IMG/VR virus record: IMGVR_UViG_3300013132_000113
Span: 1 to 37,167 of that record
Strand: one strand, 5' to 3'
Length of the DNA: 37,167 bases
From: a virus
The notes under the pieces are model-generated. The model made no database searches, was not told where the DNA came from, and saw only the letters and a program-made list of their open reading frames with translations. This document shows positions 10,754-19,091 of this stretch, piece after piece (position 1 is the first letter of the stretch; every line of letters starts with the position of its first letter). The position numbers and the translations under genes were made by a program.

Positions 10754-13700
10754 TGTCATGTCCTTTACCTAGTGAGTTTGATGTATTAGTTGATTATGCT
10801 AAATCAGCAGGACTTGGAGAGCTTTCAGAATTTCAAGCAATGAAAGCTTATATTATTCATAATATGAATCTGAAGGTAGGAGAAGAACCAAAAGTTCCTA
10901 CAGAACAAGAGTTCAATGATATTATGGATAGTCAGAACGTATTTGTTATGTCTTCCAATAGAAAACCCGTAATAGAAGATCTAGCTTATGGTTTTGCAGA
11001 TGTAATGAATGCCTTTCCTGAATATAAAAATATATTTGACAAAGTTCCTTTTACTGCTGAAAATAAAAGTAATCTTGAAGGTAGGGCTATTATCTCAGCT
11101 TTAGCTGATAAACTAAGTACTAATCTTGGTGTACCTTATCAATTTATTACTGAAGATGAGGCTATTGAATTAACAAAGAACATCAACGGTTGGAAAGGAC
11201 AACCCGGTTTTTTCTATAATGGTGTTGTTTATTTAGTTCCAGGTTTGGTTACAGCTACTTCTGTATTTCATGAGTTTGCTCACCCTTTTGTTAGAGCTAT
11301 CTATATGTCTAACAGACCATTATATGATAAGCTTGTAGAGAAGTTAATGCAAACAAGTGAGGGTAAAAAAATGTTACAGGCTGCAGCTGCAGCTTATCCC
11401 AATCTTTCAATAACAGATCCTATAGTAACTGAGGAGGCTCTTGTAATGTCAATGACACAAGTTGCAAAAGGTAATCAGGATTCTGCTTTAGTGAAGTTTG
11501 TTAAAGATTTACTTTATGCTATAAAGCAATTACTTAGGAAACTCTATGGTAAAAAAGAAAAGATATCTATTGATAAATTAGATGTAAATACATCATTAGA
11601 AGAACTAGCAGATATGTTGGTTATAAAAAGTTTTGCTATTGATACTAAAGCAATAAGTAGAGAAGACGTTGCTTCTTATTTTGGTGATATTCAAGATCTT
11701 ATAAATGATGTATCAAGAGTAGATGAATCTAGTATTCAATGGGGTATTGATGATCTCTTTACAAAGATGTCTGATGCTGCAAAGGTTATATCAAAAGATA
11801 AGAACTATACAGCAATGAAAGAGATTCTTAAAGATGCATTTGATAGGGAAGATATTCAAGAAATATTAAGCGGTCTTAAACCATATCAAGATGTTAATCT
11901 TTATTTGCAAAATCAGTTTACTCGTCTGCAAAAAGATATAGACTTTGCAAGAAACAAGTCTATTGCTTTTATTCAAAGTCTGCAACGATTAAACCAGATG
12001 GCTTCAAGAATGGGTGAGGCAGCTCGAGGGTTTGCAACAGATTTAAACAATAAAGACAATCTTTCTAAATTGTTTTATTACAACAATGTTGTAGGTAACT
12101 GGGAAGATTTTCTAAGAGGTTTTCAAGAGATTCTTCAAAATGAAACTAATAATAATAACTTACAAGATGATAACTCTCTTGCCGTACTTGTAGCAGAAAT
12201 ATTAACTAAAATAGATGGTATAAAAATTAATACCAATAAAGTATATACTGCTGGGGTAAGAGATGTAATTTTTCAAACAATAGCTCCAATGAAAGATACC
12301 ATAGATAGCAGGTATAAGGAGTTAATGGAGGATCTTAAAAAAAGAAATGCACCACAGTGGATTGTAGAAACAAGACAAAAAGATTACTGGGGATTAGAAG
12401 GAGAAAACTTAAGAAACTTTCTTGCTTTAAAAACAAGAGTTGAAAACGGTGAAAAACTCCTTGGTGTAGAAAAACAAACATATGATCTGCTTAATAGGGA
12501 AAGCTTATTAAAAGGAGCATACTTAACTGAAGAGAAAATAGAACTTTTACTCAAGGGAAAACTTGGTGATGCATCAGCACTTAACTCCTTTATAGAGGGA
12601 TATATGTACAATCAGGATCCAATTGTATTTGGATTTGCAACATTTGTTAAGAACTCAATGACTGATGTGTTTAATAATGCTCAAGCAAAAGGTAATTCTT
12701 TTATAAAAGATGTTAAGCCTTATCTAGAAAAAGCAGGTTATAATCAATCTAATCCTGCAGCTTTTGGGCAAAGAGCTACATTCAGAGATGTTATTGGATC
12801 TAAAGATAAAACTGGCCAGTTCGCAAAAAAAGAAATTCATGCTTTATTAAATCCATTCAAAGACTATAGATCTGAAATAGATAGAATTAATAATGAAATA
12901 TCAGCAGCAAGAGAAGCTGCCCATACCTCTGGAAGTAATGAAGAACTCCTTCTTCTTAAACTTGAGAAAGAAAGATTTGAAAGAAAATTCTTTCATACTA
13001 AACACACACCGGAGTATTACAAACGATATGAAATATTTAATAAGGGAAAAGATGATATAATCGGAGCAAAGGCAGAAGCTCTTAGAGAAGATTTATTGTC
13101 AAGAATACAACAGCTTACTACAAGTATAAACATTTCAACCAGTCATGAAACTGAACAAGTTAGAGAAGAGTTAGTACAATTGTGGAGAGAATACAGAATG
13201 CTTCATTCTGATTATACAATTGATGGTTCAAAAAAAGATCCAATAGGATTGGCTATTGCACAAAGACTTAGAGAGTTTAGAGATGCAACAAGAGAACTAT
13301 ATGATGAAGAATTAATTCCATCTTCATTTACAAATGCTCTACGCAGGGAAGAAGATAGAATATCAAAAGAATATGGTAAGGATACTCCCGCATATCTAAG
13401 ACTTAGATACTTGTGGATTCAACAAAACACAAGAATAAAAATTAAAGATTCTTTTTATAAAGACCGTCAAAAAATTCTAGATGAAATTTCTAGGATTATG
13501 GGCAAGCTCCCAAAGAACGCACAAGTAGAATTTGATATATCTAAGCTATACGAAAATTTAATTCAGCTAATGAACCCTTACAGAGATGAGGATTCACAGC
13601 CGGAAGGTACAGCAATGGATGAAGGTAGAATAGCTAAGATAAAAGAAATACAAGAGGAGATTGCTGAAAAGAAAAAAGGACTATCTAAACTTTCTGGGCT

Positions 13701-16461
13701 TACACAGCTTGAACATGATTTCTTATCTGAATATTTTAGAAAGATCAATGAACAAGAACCTGTAACCGCTCAAGAAAGAGCTGATGCAAATGATCTTTTA
13801 GACAAGAGAGCTGCCTTTGGTTTATCTAAAGAGGATAAAAAACTTCTTTATGAGCAGTATCAAAAGCTAGAAGAAATACAAGAATCTATACCAACTGATT
13901 ATTACTTAGACTCTATTAATACAAGAATGACATCTGAGCAATTAGCAAAGATGTTAGAGTTGTATGGAAGAAAAGATATAACTATTGAAAATTCTAATGT
14001 TGTTTTAACTGAAGAGTTTTATGATAATGTTGTTTCTTTAAATCCTAGCATGAAACAATGGTATGATGACAATCATATTTTTTCTCAAAGAGTAAATGAA
14101 CTTGGTGAACCATATACTAAGATAGAAAGAGTAAAAGCATGGAGTGTTACTAGACCTAAATCCCCTACTCACTTTGAAACATTTACGTTTACTAATAGCA
14201 AAGGTCAGGAAGAAACAATTCCAGGAATGCCAACCAATGCATATTATACTAGAACAGTAAAAGAAAAGTATGTAACTAAAATTGTAACTTATCAAGAGGC
14301 CTTAGAACAAGGAGATCCTACGTTAGCCAACATGAATAACAAGGGAAACTTCTTACCAAGACTTGATATAGAAGACAAAAGATTTATCAATGATAAGTTC
14401 TTTGAAGTTAAGGATAAAGATAAAGATCTTTATAATGCAATAATTGCCTTATCAAAGTGGCACCTTAAGTTTCAAGAAGGTCTCCCTAATTCATCTAAGC
14501 TTTTTCTAGATGTTCCTAGATACATGAAGTCTGGGTATGAATCAAGGATGGAATATTTTACAGCAGAGGGTAAAAAAGAAAATCCTGTGTCAAGCTGGTA
14601 TAAAAGAGTTAAAGCTTTGTTTATAGGTACAGACTCTCCTGATGATTATGATCGTGGTTACAATTTTAAAAACTCACTAGAAATGATGCAGGCAGATGTA
14701 TATGACGATCAGTTTGCAGGCATACCAATTACAGGAACATCTGCTCTTGATGCTATGGAAGTATCTCTTGATCTTACCCACAGCATGTTAAGATATATGA
14801 TATCAGGAGAAAAGCAAAAGAAGCTAATAGAAATTAATCCTATTGCACGAGCACTTCAAACTGTTGTTAGTAATTCTGAAAAAACAAATGAAGAGATAAA
14901 AGAATTTAGCAAAAGGACTCAAAAAAATAACAGCATGATAAGCTTGCTTGCTGAAAAAGCAGGAAGCAAATCTAAGAAAAGCTCTGGTAAAGTTAGAGAA
15001 ACTGCTATTAATAATTTTATTGAAAGAGAGTTTGAAGGTAGACTTCATAAAGGGGTTATTGGTCTTGGAGAAAGTGCTTGGGCTCAGAAACTTGCAGATA
15101 ATATAATGAAGTTATCTGCCTTTGGTTACTTTGCTATGGATATACCATCAGCTTTAAAGAACGATTTTAGTTCCAGGATTCAAAGTCTTCAAGAAGCAGC
15201 AGCTGGTAAATACTATAATGGTATTAGTTATGCTAGAGGTACTGCATGGGCTAGTAATGTTACTTTTGAAATTAGTTTAAATCTATATAAGTTTGGACCC
15301 AAATCTTTAAACGAACAAATTGTAGATATCTTTGATGCATATCAAGGAAGGTTTGAAGAAAAGTTTCACGAAGTAGGCTCACGTTCTGTTGCAAAGGATG
15401 CTCTTGGTGGACTAAGCTGGATGACAAGCTTTAGAAAATGGAACGAATTAAACTCTGCTCTTACTGTATTTGGTTCAATGATGTATCATCAAAAAGTTGA
15501 AAGGACAGTAGATGGAGTTAAAACACAGATATCCTACATGGATGCATGGGAGGTTGTAGATGGTCAGATAAAACTTAAAGATGGTGTTGATAAAGCTTGG
15601 GACATTGGAGGTGTTAAATTCAAAGCATTTAAGAACAGGACTCAAGGTGTTACTAATAATATCAATGGTGCTTTTGCAAAGTTTGACTATGCAGAAGCAG
15701 ACAGATATCTTACCTTTAGATTTATTATAGCCTTTAAACGTTGGTTCATTAGAATGTTTATGAATCGTTATCAGTTTAGAGGTAGTATAAAAGATCCTAG
15801 ATTCAGATATGATGCTGCTGTTGGTGATACAGCATTAGGCTTTCACGTAGAAGGAGTAAGAGCTTTCTGGAGAAGTATAAAATCTGGAGGAGAATATCTT
15901 TCATTTCTATCAGATAGTGAAAAGGCTGCAGTATCTAAACTGTTAATGGATGCGGCATATGTAGTAATGTTTGCAATGCTTCTATCTTTAATTTTTGGAT
16001 ATGATGAAACCGATGAAGATAAATTCAAAAAGTTTCGTGAACGTTCAGGACCATTACCATTTCCTTTCTTAGGTGGTGAAGAAGAAGACTTCAAACTTGG
16101 AGGTTGGTTAACAAACCATGCTCTTATGATGACTCTTCAATTAAAGAATGAAACTCTTCAATGGCTACCTGTAACAGGATTTGGATTTAAAAACTATGTT
16201 GATATGTTAAAACTAGATGCTATTGCTATGAAGAATACATTCGATAACTATAAGAAGATAGGATCTGCTCTTACCATTATGGTGTTCAACGATGATACAT
16301 CTAAAGCATACTTTGAACAAAGGGAAGGTCCTTATGAATGGATGCAGGAGGGTGGATCTAAAGCTCTTACTTATGTTGCTCGATCATTTGGTATCACTGG
16401 TAAATCAGTTGATCCGCCAATGGCATTAACAAACTGGGTTAAAGCTCAAAACTGGAGATAA
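10750..16461 (+). CDS. Giant virion-associated protein with zincin-like HEFAH motif
   Basis: This is a 1903-residue protein starting in an ATGA overlap with the RNA polymerase gene, so translation is probably coupled. HEFAH at residues 174-178, with a downstream EEAL, looks like the metal site of a zincin metallopeptidase. Most of the chain is charged and helical, with coiled-coil-like stretches (for example around 960-1040). One hydrophobic segment at about 1735-1752 could cross or insert into a membrane. In crAss-like phages very large proteins lie beside the RNA polymerase and are thought to be packaged and ejected with it, so an ejected cargo protein is the likeliest role; that is inference from context. 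No polymerase catalytic aspartate loop was found here. It is followed after one base by a small membrane protein gene. Confidence 0.8.
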   Translation: MMSCPLPSEFDVLVDYAKSAGLGELSEFQAMKAYIIHNMNLKVGEEPKVPTEQEFNDIMDSQNVFVMSSNRKPVIEDLAYGFADVMNAFPEYKNIFDKVPFTAENKSNLEGRAIISALADKLSTNLGVPYQFITEDEAIELTKNINGWKGQPGFFYNGVVYLVPGLVTATSVFHEFAHPFVRAIYMSNRPLYDKLVEKLMQTSEGKKMLQAAAAAYPNLSITDPIVTEEALVMSMTQVAKGNQDSALVKFVKDLLYAIKQLLRKLYGKKEKISIDKLDVNTSLEELADMLVIKSFAIDTKAISREDVASYFGDIQDLINDVSRVDESSIQWGIDDLFTKMSDAAKVISKDKNYTAMKEILKDAFDREDIQEILSGLKPYQDVNLYLQNQFTRLQKDIDFARNKSIAFIQSLQRLNQMASRMGEAARGFATDLNNKDNLSKLFYYNNVVGNWEDFLRGFQEILQNETNNNNLQDDNSLAVLVAEILTKIDGIKINTNKVYTAGVRDVIFQTIAPMKDTIDSRYKELMEDLKKRNAPQWIVETRQKDYWGLEGENLRNFLALKTRVENGEKLLGVEKQTYDLLNRESLLKGAYLTEEKIELLLKGKLGDASALNSFIEGYMYNQDPIVFGFATFVKNSMTDVFNNAQAKGNSFIKDVKPYLEKAGYNQSNPAAFGQRATFRDVIGSKDKTGQFAKKEIHALLNPFKDYRSEIDRINNEISAAREAAHTSGSNEELLLLKLEKERFERKFFHTKHTPEYYKRYEIFNKGKDDIIGAKAEALREDLLSRIQQLTTSINISTSHETEQVREELVQLWREYRMLHSDYTIDGSKKDPIGLAIAQRLREFRDATRELYDEELIPSSFTNALRREEDRISKEYGKDTPAYLRLRYLWIQQNTRIKIKDSFYKDRQKILDEISRIMGKLPKNAQVEFDISKLYENLIQLMNPYRDEDSQPEGTAMDEGRIAKIKEIQEEIAEKKKGLSKLSGLTQLEHDFLSEYFRKINEQEPVTAQERADANDLLDKRAAFGLSKEDKKLLYEQYQKLEEIQESIPTDYYLDSINTRMTSEQLAKMLELYGRKDITIENSNVVLTEEFYDNVVSLNPSMKQWYDDNHIFSQRVNELGEPYTKIERVKAWSVTRPKSPTHFETFTFTNSKGQEETIPGMPTNAYYTRTVKEKYVTKIVTYQEALEQGDPTLANMNNKGNFLPRLDIEDKRFINDKFFEVKDKDKDLYNAIIALSKWHLKFQEGLPNSSKLFLDVPRYMKSGYESRMEYFTAEGKKENPVSSWYKRVKALFIGTDSPDDYDRGYNFKNSLEMMQADVYDDQFAGIPITGTSALDAMEVSLDLTHSMLRYMISGEKQKKLIEINPIARALQTVVSNSEKTNEEIKEFSKRTQKNNSMISLLAEKAGSKSKKSSGKVRETAINNFIEREFEGRLHKGVIGLGESAWAQKLADNIMKLSAFGYFAMDIPSALKNDFSSRIQSLQEAAAGKYYNGISYARGTAWASNVTFEISLNLYKFGPKSLNEQIVDIFDAYQGRFEEKFHEVGSRSVAKDALGGLSWMTSFRKWNELNSALTVFGSMMYHQKVERTVDGVKTQISYMDAWEVVDGQIKLKDGVDKAWDIGGVKFKAFKNRTQGVTNNINGAFAKFDYAEADRYLTFRFIIAFKRWFIRMFMNRYQFRGSIKDPRFRYDAAVGDTALGFHVEGVRAFWRSIKSGGEYLSFLSDSEKAAVSKLLMDAAYVVMFAMLLSLIFGYDETDEDKFKKFRERSGPLPFPFLGGEEEDFKLGGWLTNHALMMTLQLKNETLQWLPVTGFGFKNYVDMLKLDAIAMKNTFDNYKKIGSALTIMVFNDDTSKAYFEQREGPYEWMQEGGSKALTYVARSFGITGKSVDPPMALTNWVKAQNWR

Positions 16462-16462
16462 T

Positions 16463-16858
16463 ATGAAACAAACAATTGCTTGGGACAAGATAATATTGTA
16501 TATTATGGTAGGTACAATAATCTTATATGGATTAGCTCAACTTAAGTTTCCCAAACCTGATGTTGAAGTAATTGATACTACTTTTAATACTAAAGCTGTA
16601 GATAGTCTATTAAGAAAAAAAGATAGCTTAGATATTAAAGTAATTCAATTACAACATGAACTAACAATAGCTTTAAAAGATAGAGCTAATAATACTAAAA
16701 ATAAAAACAATGAACAGCTTTCTGAAATTAAACGTATTCCTTCTCTTCGTAATCCTGAACGTGACAGCATTTGGACAGTACTTCTCAATGCCAAGGATAG
16801 TATACCGCACAGATACTGGGATATTCTTGAACAAGATACAAGAAGAAAAAGTAATTGA
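16463..16858 (+). CDS. Small inner-membrane coiled-coil protein (possible i-spanin)
   Basis: The 131-residue product has one N-terminal membrane segment (about residues 9-26) followed by a charged, helix-rich domain with coiled-coil character, giving N-in, C-periplasmic topology. That is the layout of Rz-type inner-membrane spanins, but no family signature is recognisable. The start lies one base after the stop of the preceding giant gene. Its last 149 bases are overlapped in another frame by the next gene, as in many Rz/Rz1 pairs. A lysis role is inferred from topology and gene overlap only; a virion or membrane-anchoring role is also possible. Confidence 0.65.
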   Translation: MKQTIAWDKIILYIMVGTIILYGLAQLKFPKPDVEVIDTTFNTKAVDSLLRKKDSLDIKVIQLQHELTIALKDRANNTKNKNNEQLSEIKRIPSLRNPERDSIWTVLLNAKDSIPHRYWDILEQDTRRKSN

Positions 16859-17174
16859 AACTTTTAAGTGGAAAGAAATATACCGAGACAATTTGGATAG
16901 CATGTATTTACAGGCTCATGATTGCATGGTATATTTTGAAGTTCTTAGTAATGACTATCGTTCTTTATCTAATCAATATGATTTACTAGCTACAGAATAT
17001 GATTACTTAGTAGAAGACTGTAAGCAGAAGATTACAGATACTCACGAGAAATTAGTTCTTACTGAAGAAAAGTTTTATAAAGAAGAATCGCGCAAAAGAA
17101 CTTGGAGATCAATTGCTATAACAGAAGGTGTAGTTATATTAGGAATTGTAGGTCTAGGTTTCTTGGTTTTTTAA
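16710..17174 (+). CDS. Exported coiled-coil protein with C-terminal membrane segment (possible spanin partner)
   Basis: The 154-residue product begins with a signal-peptide-like segment ending in AFGQ, a common signal peptidase I style end in Bacteroidota. A periplasmic coiled-coil region follows (about 60-130), then a C-terminal hydrophobic anchor (about 135-154). There is no lipobox cysteine, so it is not a classical o-spanin; the layout recalls a unimolecular spanin without the lipid anchor. The start at 16710 is inside the previous gene in another frame and has an A-rich leader. A shorter product could begin at ATG 16788 but would lose the signal peptide. The perfect palindrome at 17177-17206 begins right after the stop. 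Confidence 0.6.
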   Translation: MNSFLKLNVFLLFVILNVTAFGQYFSMPRIVYRTDTGIFLNKIQEEKVIETFKWKEIYRDNLDSMYLQAHDCMVYFEVLSNDYRSLSNQYDLLATEYDYLVEDCKQKITDTHEKLVLTEEKFYKEESRKRTWRSIAITEGVVILGIVGLGFLVF

Positions 17175-17176
17175 AA

Positions 17177-17206
17177 TCTTTTACTATAATATATTATAGT
17201 AAAAGA
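17177..17206. repeat. Perfect 30-base palindrome at the convergent junction
   Basis: Both 15-base arms are exact reverse complements with no spacer, and the sequence is almost entirely A+T. It lies three bases after the last well supported rightward gene. It could fold as a hairpin that ends or stabilises the rightward message, or be a dimeric protein-binding site. On the plus strand it is not followed by a U-run, so a classic intrinsic terminator is not shown. Confidence 0.75.
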
Positions 17207-17208
17207 CA

Positions 17209-17313
17209 ATGGCAAAAAAATCATCAACAGAAAAAAATAAAAGCTATGCCCCCAAGGATACTAAAGTTAGTCGCCTTGGGGGGTTCACAGCAAAAAGAAA
17301 AACAGTAAATTAA
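17209..17313 (+). CDS. Possible 34-residue basic peptide
   Basis: The ATG at 17209 opens a short frame rich in Lys, Ser and Thr (starting MAKKSSTEK), ending at TAA 17311-17313. It lies directly after the palindrome and overlaps the hairpin that seems to terminate leftward transcription. The A-runs that make its lysines are also the U-tract of that terminator on the other strand, so the frame may be chance. No family is recognised. Confidence 0.3.
   Translation: MAKKSSTEKNKSYAPKDTKVSRLGGFTAKRKTVN
17249..17283 (-). terminator. Intrinsic terminator of the leftward MazG-like/DUF1599-like pair
   Basis: A 9-bp inverted repeat (CCCCCAAGG at 17249-17257, CCTTGGGGG at 17274-17282, 16-base loop) is followed on the minus strand, after about seven bases, by a long T-rich run. 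It lies beyond the stop of the gene ending at 17346. No T-run follows on the plus strand. Confidence 0.6.
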
Positions 17314-17345
17314 AGAGTAGTAAGAACTAAGTTAAACCATATAAC

Positions 17346-17732
17346 TTACAGGGTCGTTAAGATCCTTTGTATATTCGGTTTAAAGTAATTAGAACTCTTT
17401 AGAATTTTACCATCAGGCCTAAGAATAGGCTGACCGTTTTCATCAAGTTTACTCATATTAGACCTATGGATCTCTTTAAAGACTTCCTCAATCTTGTGCT
17501 GTAAACCATGTTTGATAATTGTACCTAATAGAATGTACAATTGATCACCCAATGCATCGGATATACCGACTAGGTCTTTATTAATTACAGCATCTAGATA
17601 TTCAATAGACTCTTCTGTTATCAGAGTATATCTAAGGAGTCCTTCCTTATCAGAGATTAATCCAGGCTTGTTGGCATAGGTCTGACCAAAAGCCTTATGA
17701 AAATCAGAAACAAGTTCTAATTCTTTCTTCAT
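17346..17732 (-). CDS. MazG-like / phosphoribosyl-ATP pyrophosphohydrolase-like NTP pyrophosphatase
   Basis: The 128-residue product has the all-alpha pyrophosphohydrolase signature: an EESIE acidic pair of turns at residues 40-44 and DALGD at 59-63, which would bind magnesium. The C-terminal phrase built around DGKILKSSNYFKP is typical of this family in Bacteroidota and their phages. Such enzymes hydrolyse nucleoside triphosphates to monophosphates and pyrophosphate; phage versions are thought to cleanse or adjust nucleotide pools. The preferred substrate cannot be told from sequence. It is the last gene of a two-gene leftward unit, 16 bases after the DUF1599-like gene. Confidence 0.8.
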   Translation of the reverse strand: MKKELELVSDFHKAFGQTYANKPGLISDKEGLLRYTLITEESIEYLDAVINKDLVGISDALGDQLYILLGTIIKHGLQHKIEEVFKEIHRSNMSKLDENGQPILRPDGKILKSSNYFKPNIQRILTTL

Positions 17733-17748
17733 ATGCAGGGTTGATTAT

Positions 17749-18093
17749 TTAAGCAATGGTGGATGTAAAACGAAGTGAACTCTTTTGTTCTTTTTCTAAA
17801 AGCATTGCTTTAATTATCAAGAGATACGCAATGGCATCATTTACTTTTTCTTTTACTACTGCATCACTTGATGGAACACTCTCTGATATGATATCCTTTA
17901 TAGACTGGAAATGTTTTGTAGCATACTCCCAAGCTACCATCTCCGGTTTATCATGATAAGATAGTCCACTAGATGCACGTTTAAAATTTGAAAATGCATC
18001 TTCGTTTGCATATTCCCTACCTTTCTTTTCTATAAGATCTAGAATTTCTTGTAGGGTTTCTCTAGATATGTTTGCAAATTCTTTTATGTCCAT
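17749..18093 (-). CDS. DUF1599-like (nucleotide-modification-associated) alpha-helical protein
   Basis: The 114-residue product reads as one small helical domain. Features include KGREYANEDAFSNFKRA near residues 24-40, HFQSIKDI in the middle and KVNDAIAYLLIIKA near the end. This pattern resembles the DUF1599/Nmad1-type family often found in phages and usually placed near nucleotide metabolism. No catalytic activity can be assigned. It is directly upstream of the MazG-like gene, which supports a nucleotide-pool role. The start at 18093 comes shortly after the strong terminator at 18109-18136, so this pair either has its own promoter or depends on read-through. Confidence 0.65.
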   Translation of the reverse strand: MDIKEFANISRETLQEILDLIEKKGREYANEDAFSNFKRASSGLSYHDKPEMVAWEYATKHFQSIKDIISESVPSSDAVVKEKVNDAIAYLLIIKAMLLEKEQKSSLRFTSTIA

Positions 18094-18108
18094 AGAACAA
18101 ATATAAAA

Positions 18109-18136
18109 AAAAGAGAGGGGTTTTCCCCTCTCTTTT
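18109..18136 (-). terminator. Strong intrinsic terminator of the leftward replication cluster
   Basis: Twelve-base perfectly complementary arms (18109-18120 and 18125-18136) with a GC-rich inner half surround a four-base loop. On the minus strand an uninterrupted T-run follows immediately. It lies 11 bases beyond the stop of the DUF932-like gene and separates the replication cluster from the nucleotide genes. The flank at 18137-18157 holds a short tandem repeat of CAAATCA. Confidence 0.9.
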
Positions 18137-18147
18137 CAAATCACAAA

Positions 18148-19089
18148 TCACAAATCGGGAAGAACAAATGATTGACCATCGTCTCCTGTATCAAAGGTAG
18201 GAAAAAAATCATCAGATGCAACAACGTTGTCAAAATTTTCAACAACATTTTCTTCTACTGCCTCATGTTCAAACAAGGTTAGCTGATTAGGATCATTGAT
18301 TGGTGTCTCCTGTTGTTCGTCTTCATCCTCTGGTCCAACAACGGGAGCAGGAGTATTAAAGGAAGTATTGACAACAATGTTAGATACAAAGTAGCTATGC
18401 ATTTCTGCCTGTGTATAAAACCAATTCTTAGGATGAGATTCCTTAACTGCCTTAGCAACAACGTTATAGAAGTTCCAAGCATTGTTATATGCATATCCAT
18501 CTATAACACTTTCTTCTTTGATAATCATATCTCGAATCATAGAAACTTGTTCTTTATTAAGAATCTGTTTCTCTAAGAATAACACACCTACATGCTGTGA
18601 CATCTCTCTAATAGTAAGGTCAATTCTTTTCATATCTTCCTTGTTAGAAGAAAGAATTGAATAATAATAATCAGCCATACTCATTTGACTTTGGATCATA
18701 CCAAGAGCTTCCTCTTTAGCATTACCAGTATGTTTACGAGCATAGTTTGCTACATCTCCGGCAAACATATAGTTACCTGTACTATTGATATAAGCACCGA
18801 TACCACACATAAACCGCATAGACTTATCATAGGAATTGCCCCAGAAGAACATCATCTTGAGTTCTGAGTCTTTAGAGCTATTAAGCATAATGCTACCATT
18901 AGCAACGGTACCATGTGAGTTAGCTCTATACAATTCTGTTTCTGCAACAAAACCTCTGATATTTATTTCATTTGCTACATTATTCATAATTTCATTATGT
19001 CCGATTGGAGCATATCTTCCGCCATGATTAGGCAGGGGGATACTCACCAAAAATTCTTTGGTGATACCCGTTGGGATTTTTCTACTCAT
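18148..19089 (-). CDS. DUF932-like phage/plasmid protein with beta-clamp-type motif
   Basis: The 313-residue product has the DUF932 look: a segment around SYDKSMRFMCGIGAY and a following GD, then a helical half. DUF932 proteins occur on plasmids and phages, often beside replication or recombination genes, but their biochemical role is not established. The last 80 residues are acidic and low in complexity, and contain QLTLF at residues 269-273, which matches the bacterial sliding-clamp-binding pattern QLxLF. This suggests tethering to the replisome through the host clamp; that is inference. It is the promoter-distal gene of the replication cluster, with the DNA polymerase gene two bases upstream and a terminator right after it. 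Confidence 0.75.
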   Translation of the reverse strand: MSRKIPTGITKEFLVSIPLPNHGGRYAPIGHNEIMNNVANEINIRGFVAETELYRANSHGTVANGSIMLNSSKDSELKMMFFWGNSYDKSMRFMCGIGAYINSTGNYMFAGDVANYARKHTGNAKEEALGMIQSQMSMADYYYSILSSNKEDMKRIDLTIREMSQHVGVLFLEKQILNKEQVSMIRDMIIKEESVIDGYAYNNAWNFYNVVAKAVKESHPKNWFYTQAEMHSYFVSNIVVNTSFNTPAPVVGPEDEDEQQETPINDPNQLTLFEHEAVEENVVENFDNVVASDDFFPTFDTGDDGQSFVLPDL

Positions 19090-19091
19090 AA

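Noticed and set aside
17102-17308. 68-residue plus-strand ORF
   Set aside because: It overlaps the end of the 154-residue gene, the palindrome and the terminator in another frame and has no protein-like pattern.
18098-18105. TATATTTG on the minus strand as a Bacteroidota -7 promoter element for the DUF1599-like gene
   Set aside because: No upstream -33 TTTG at suitable spacing, and the site is almost on the start codon and inside the terminator's T-run flank.
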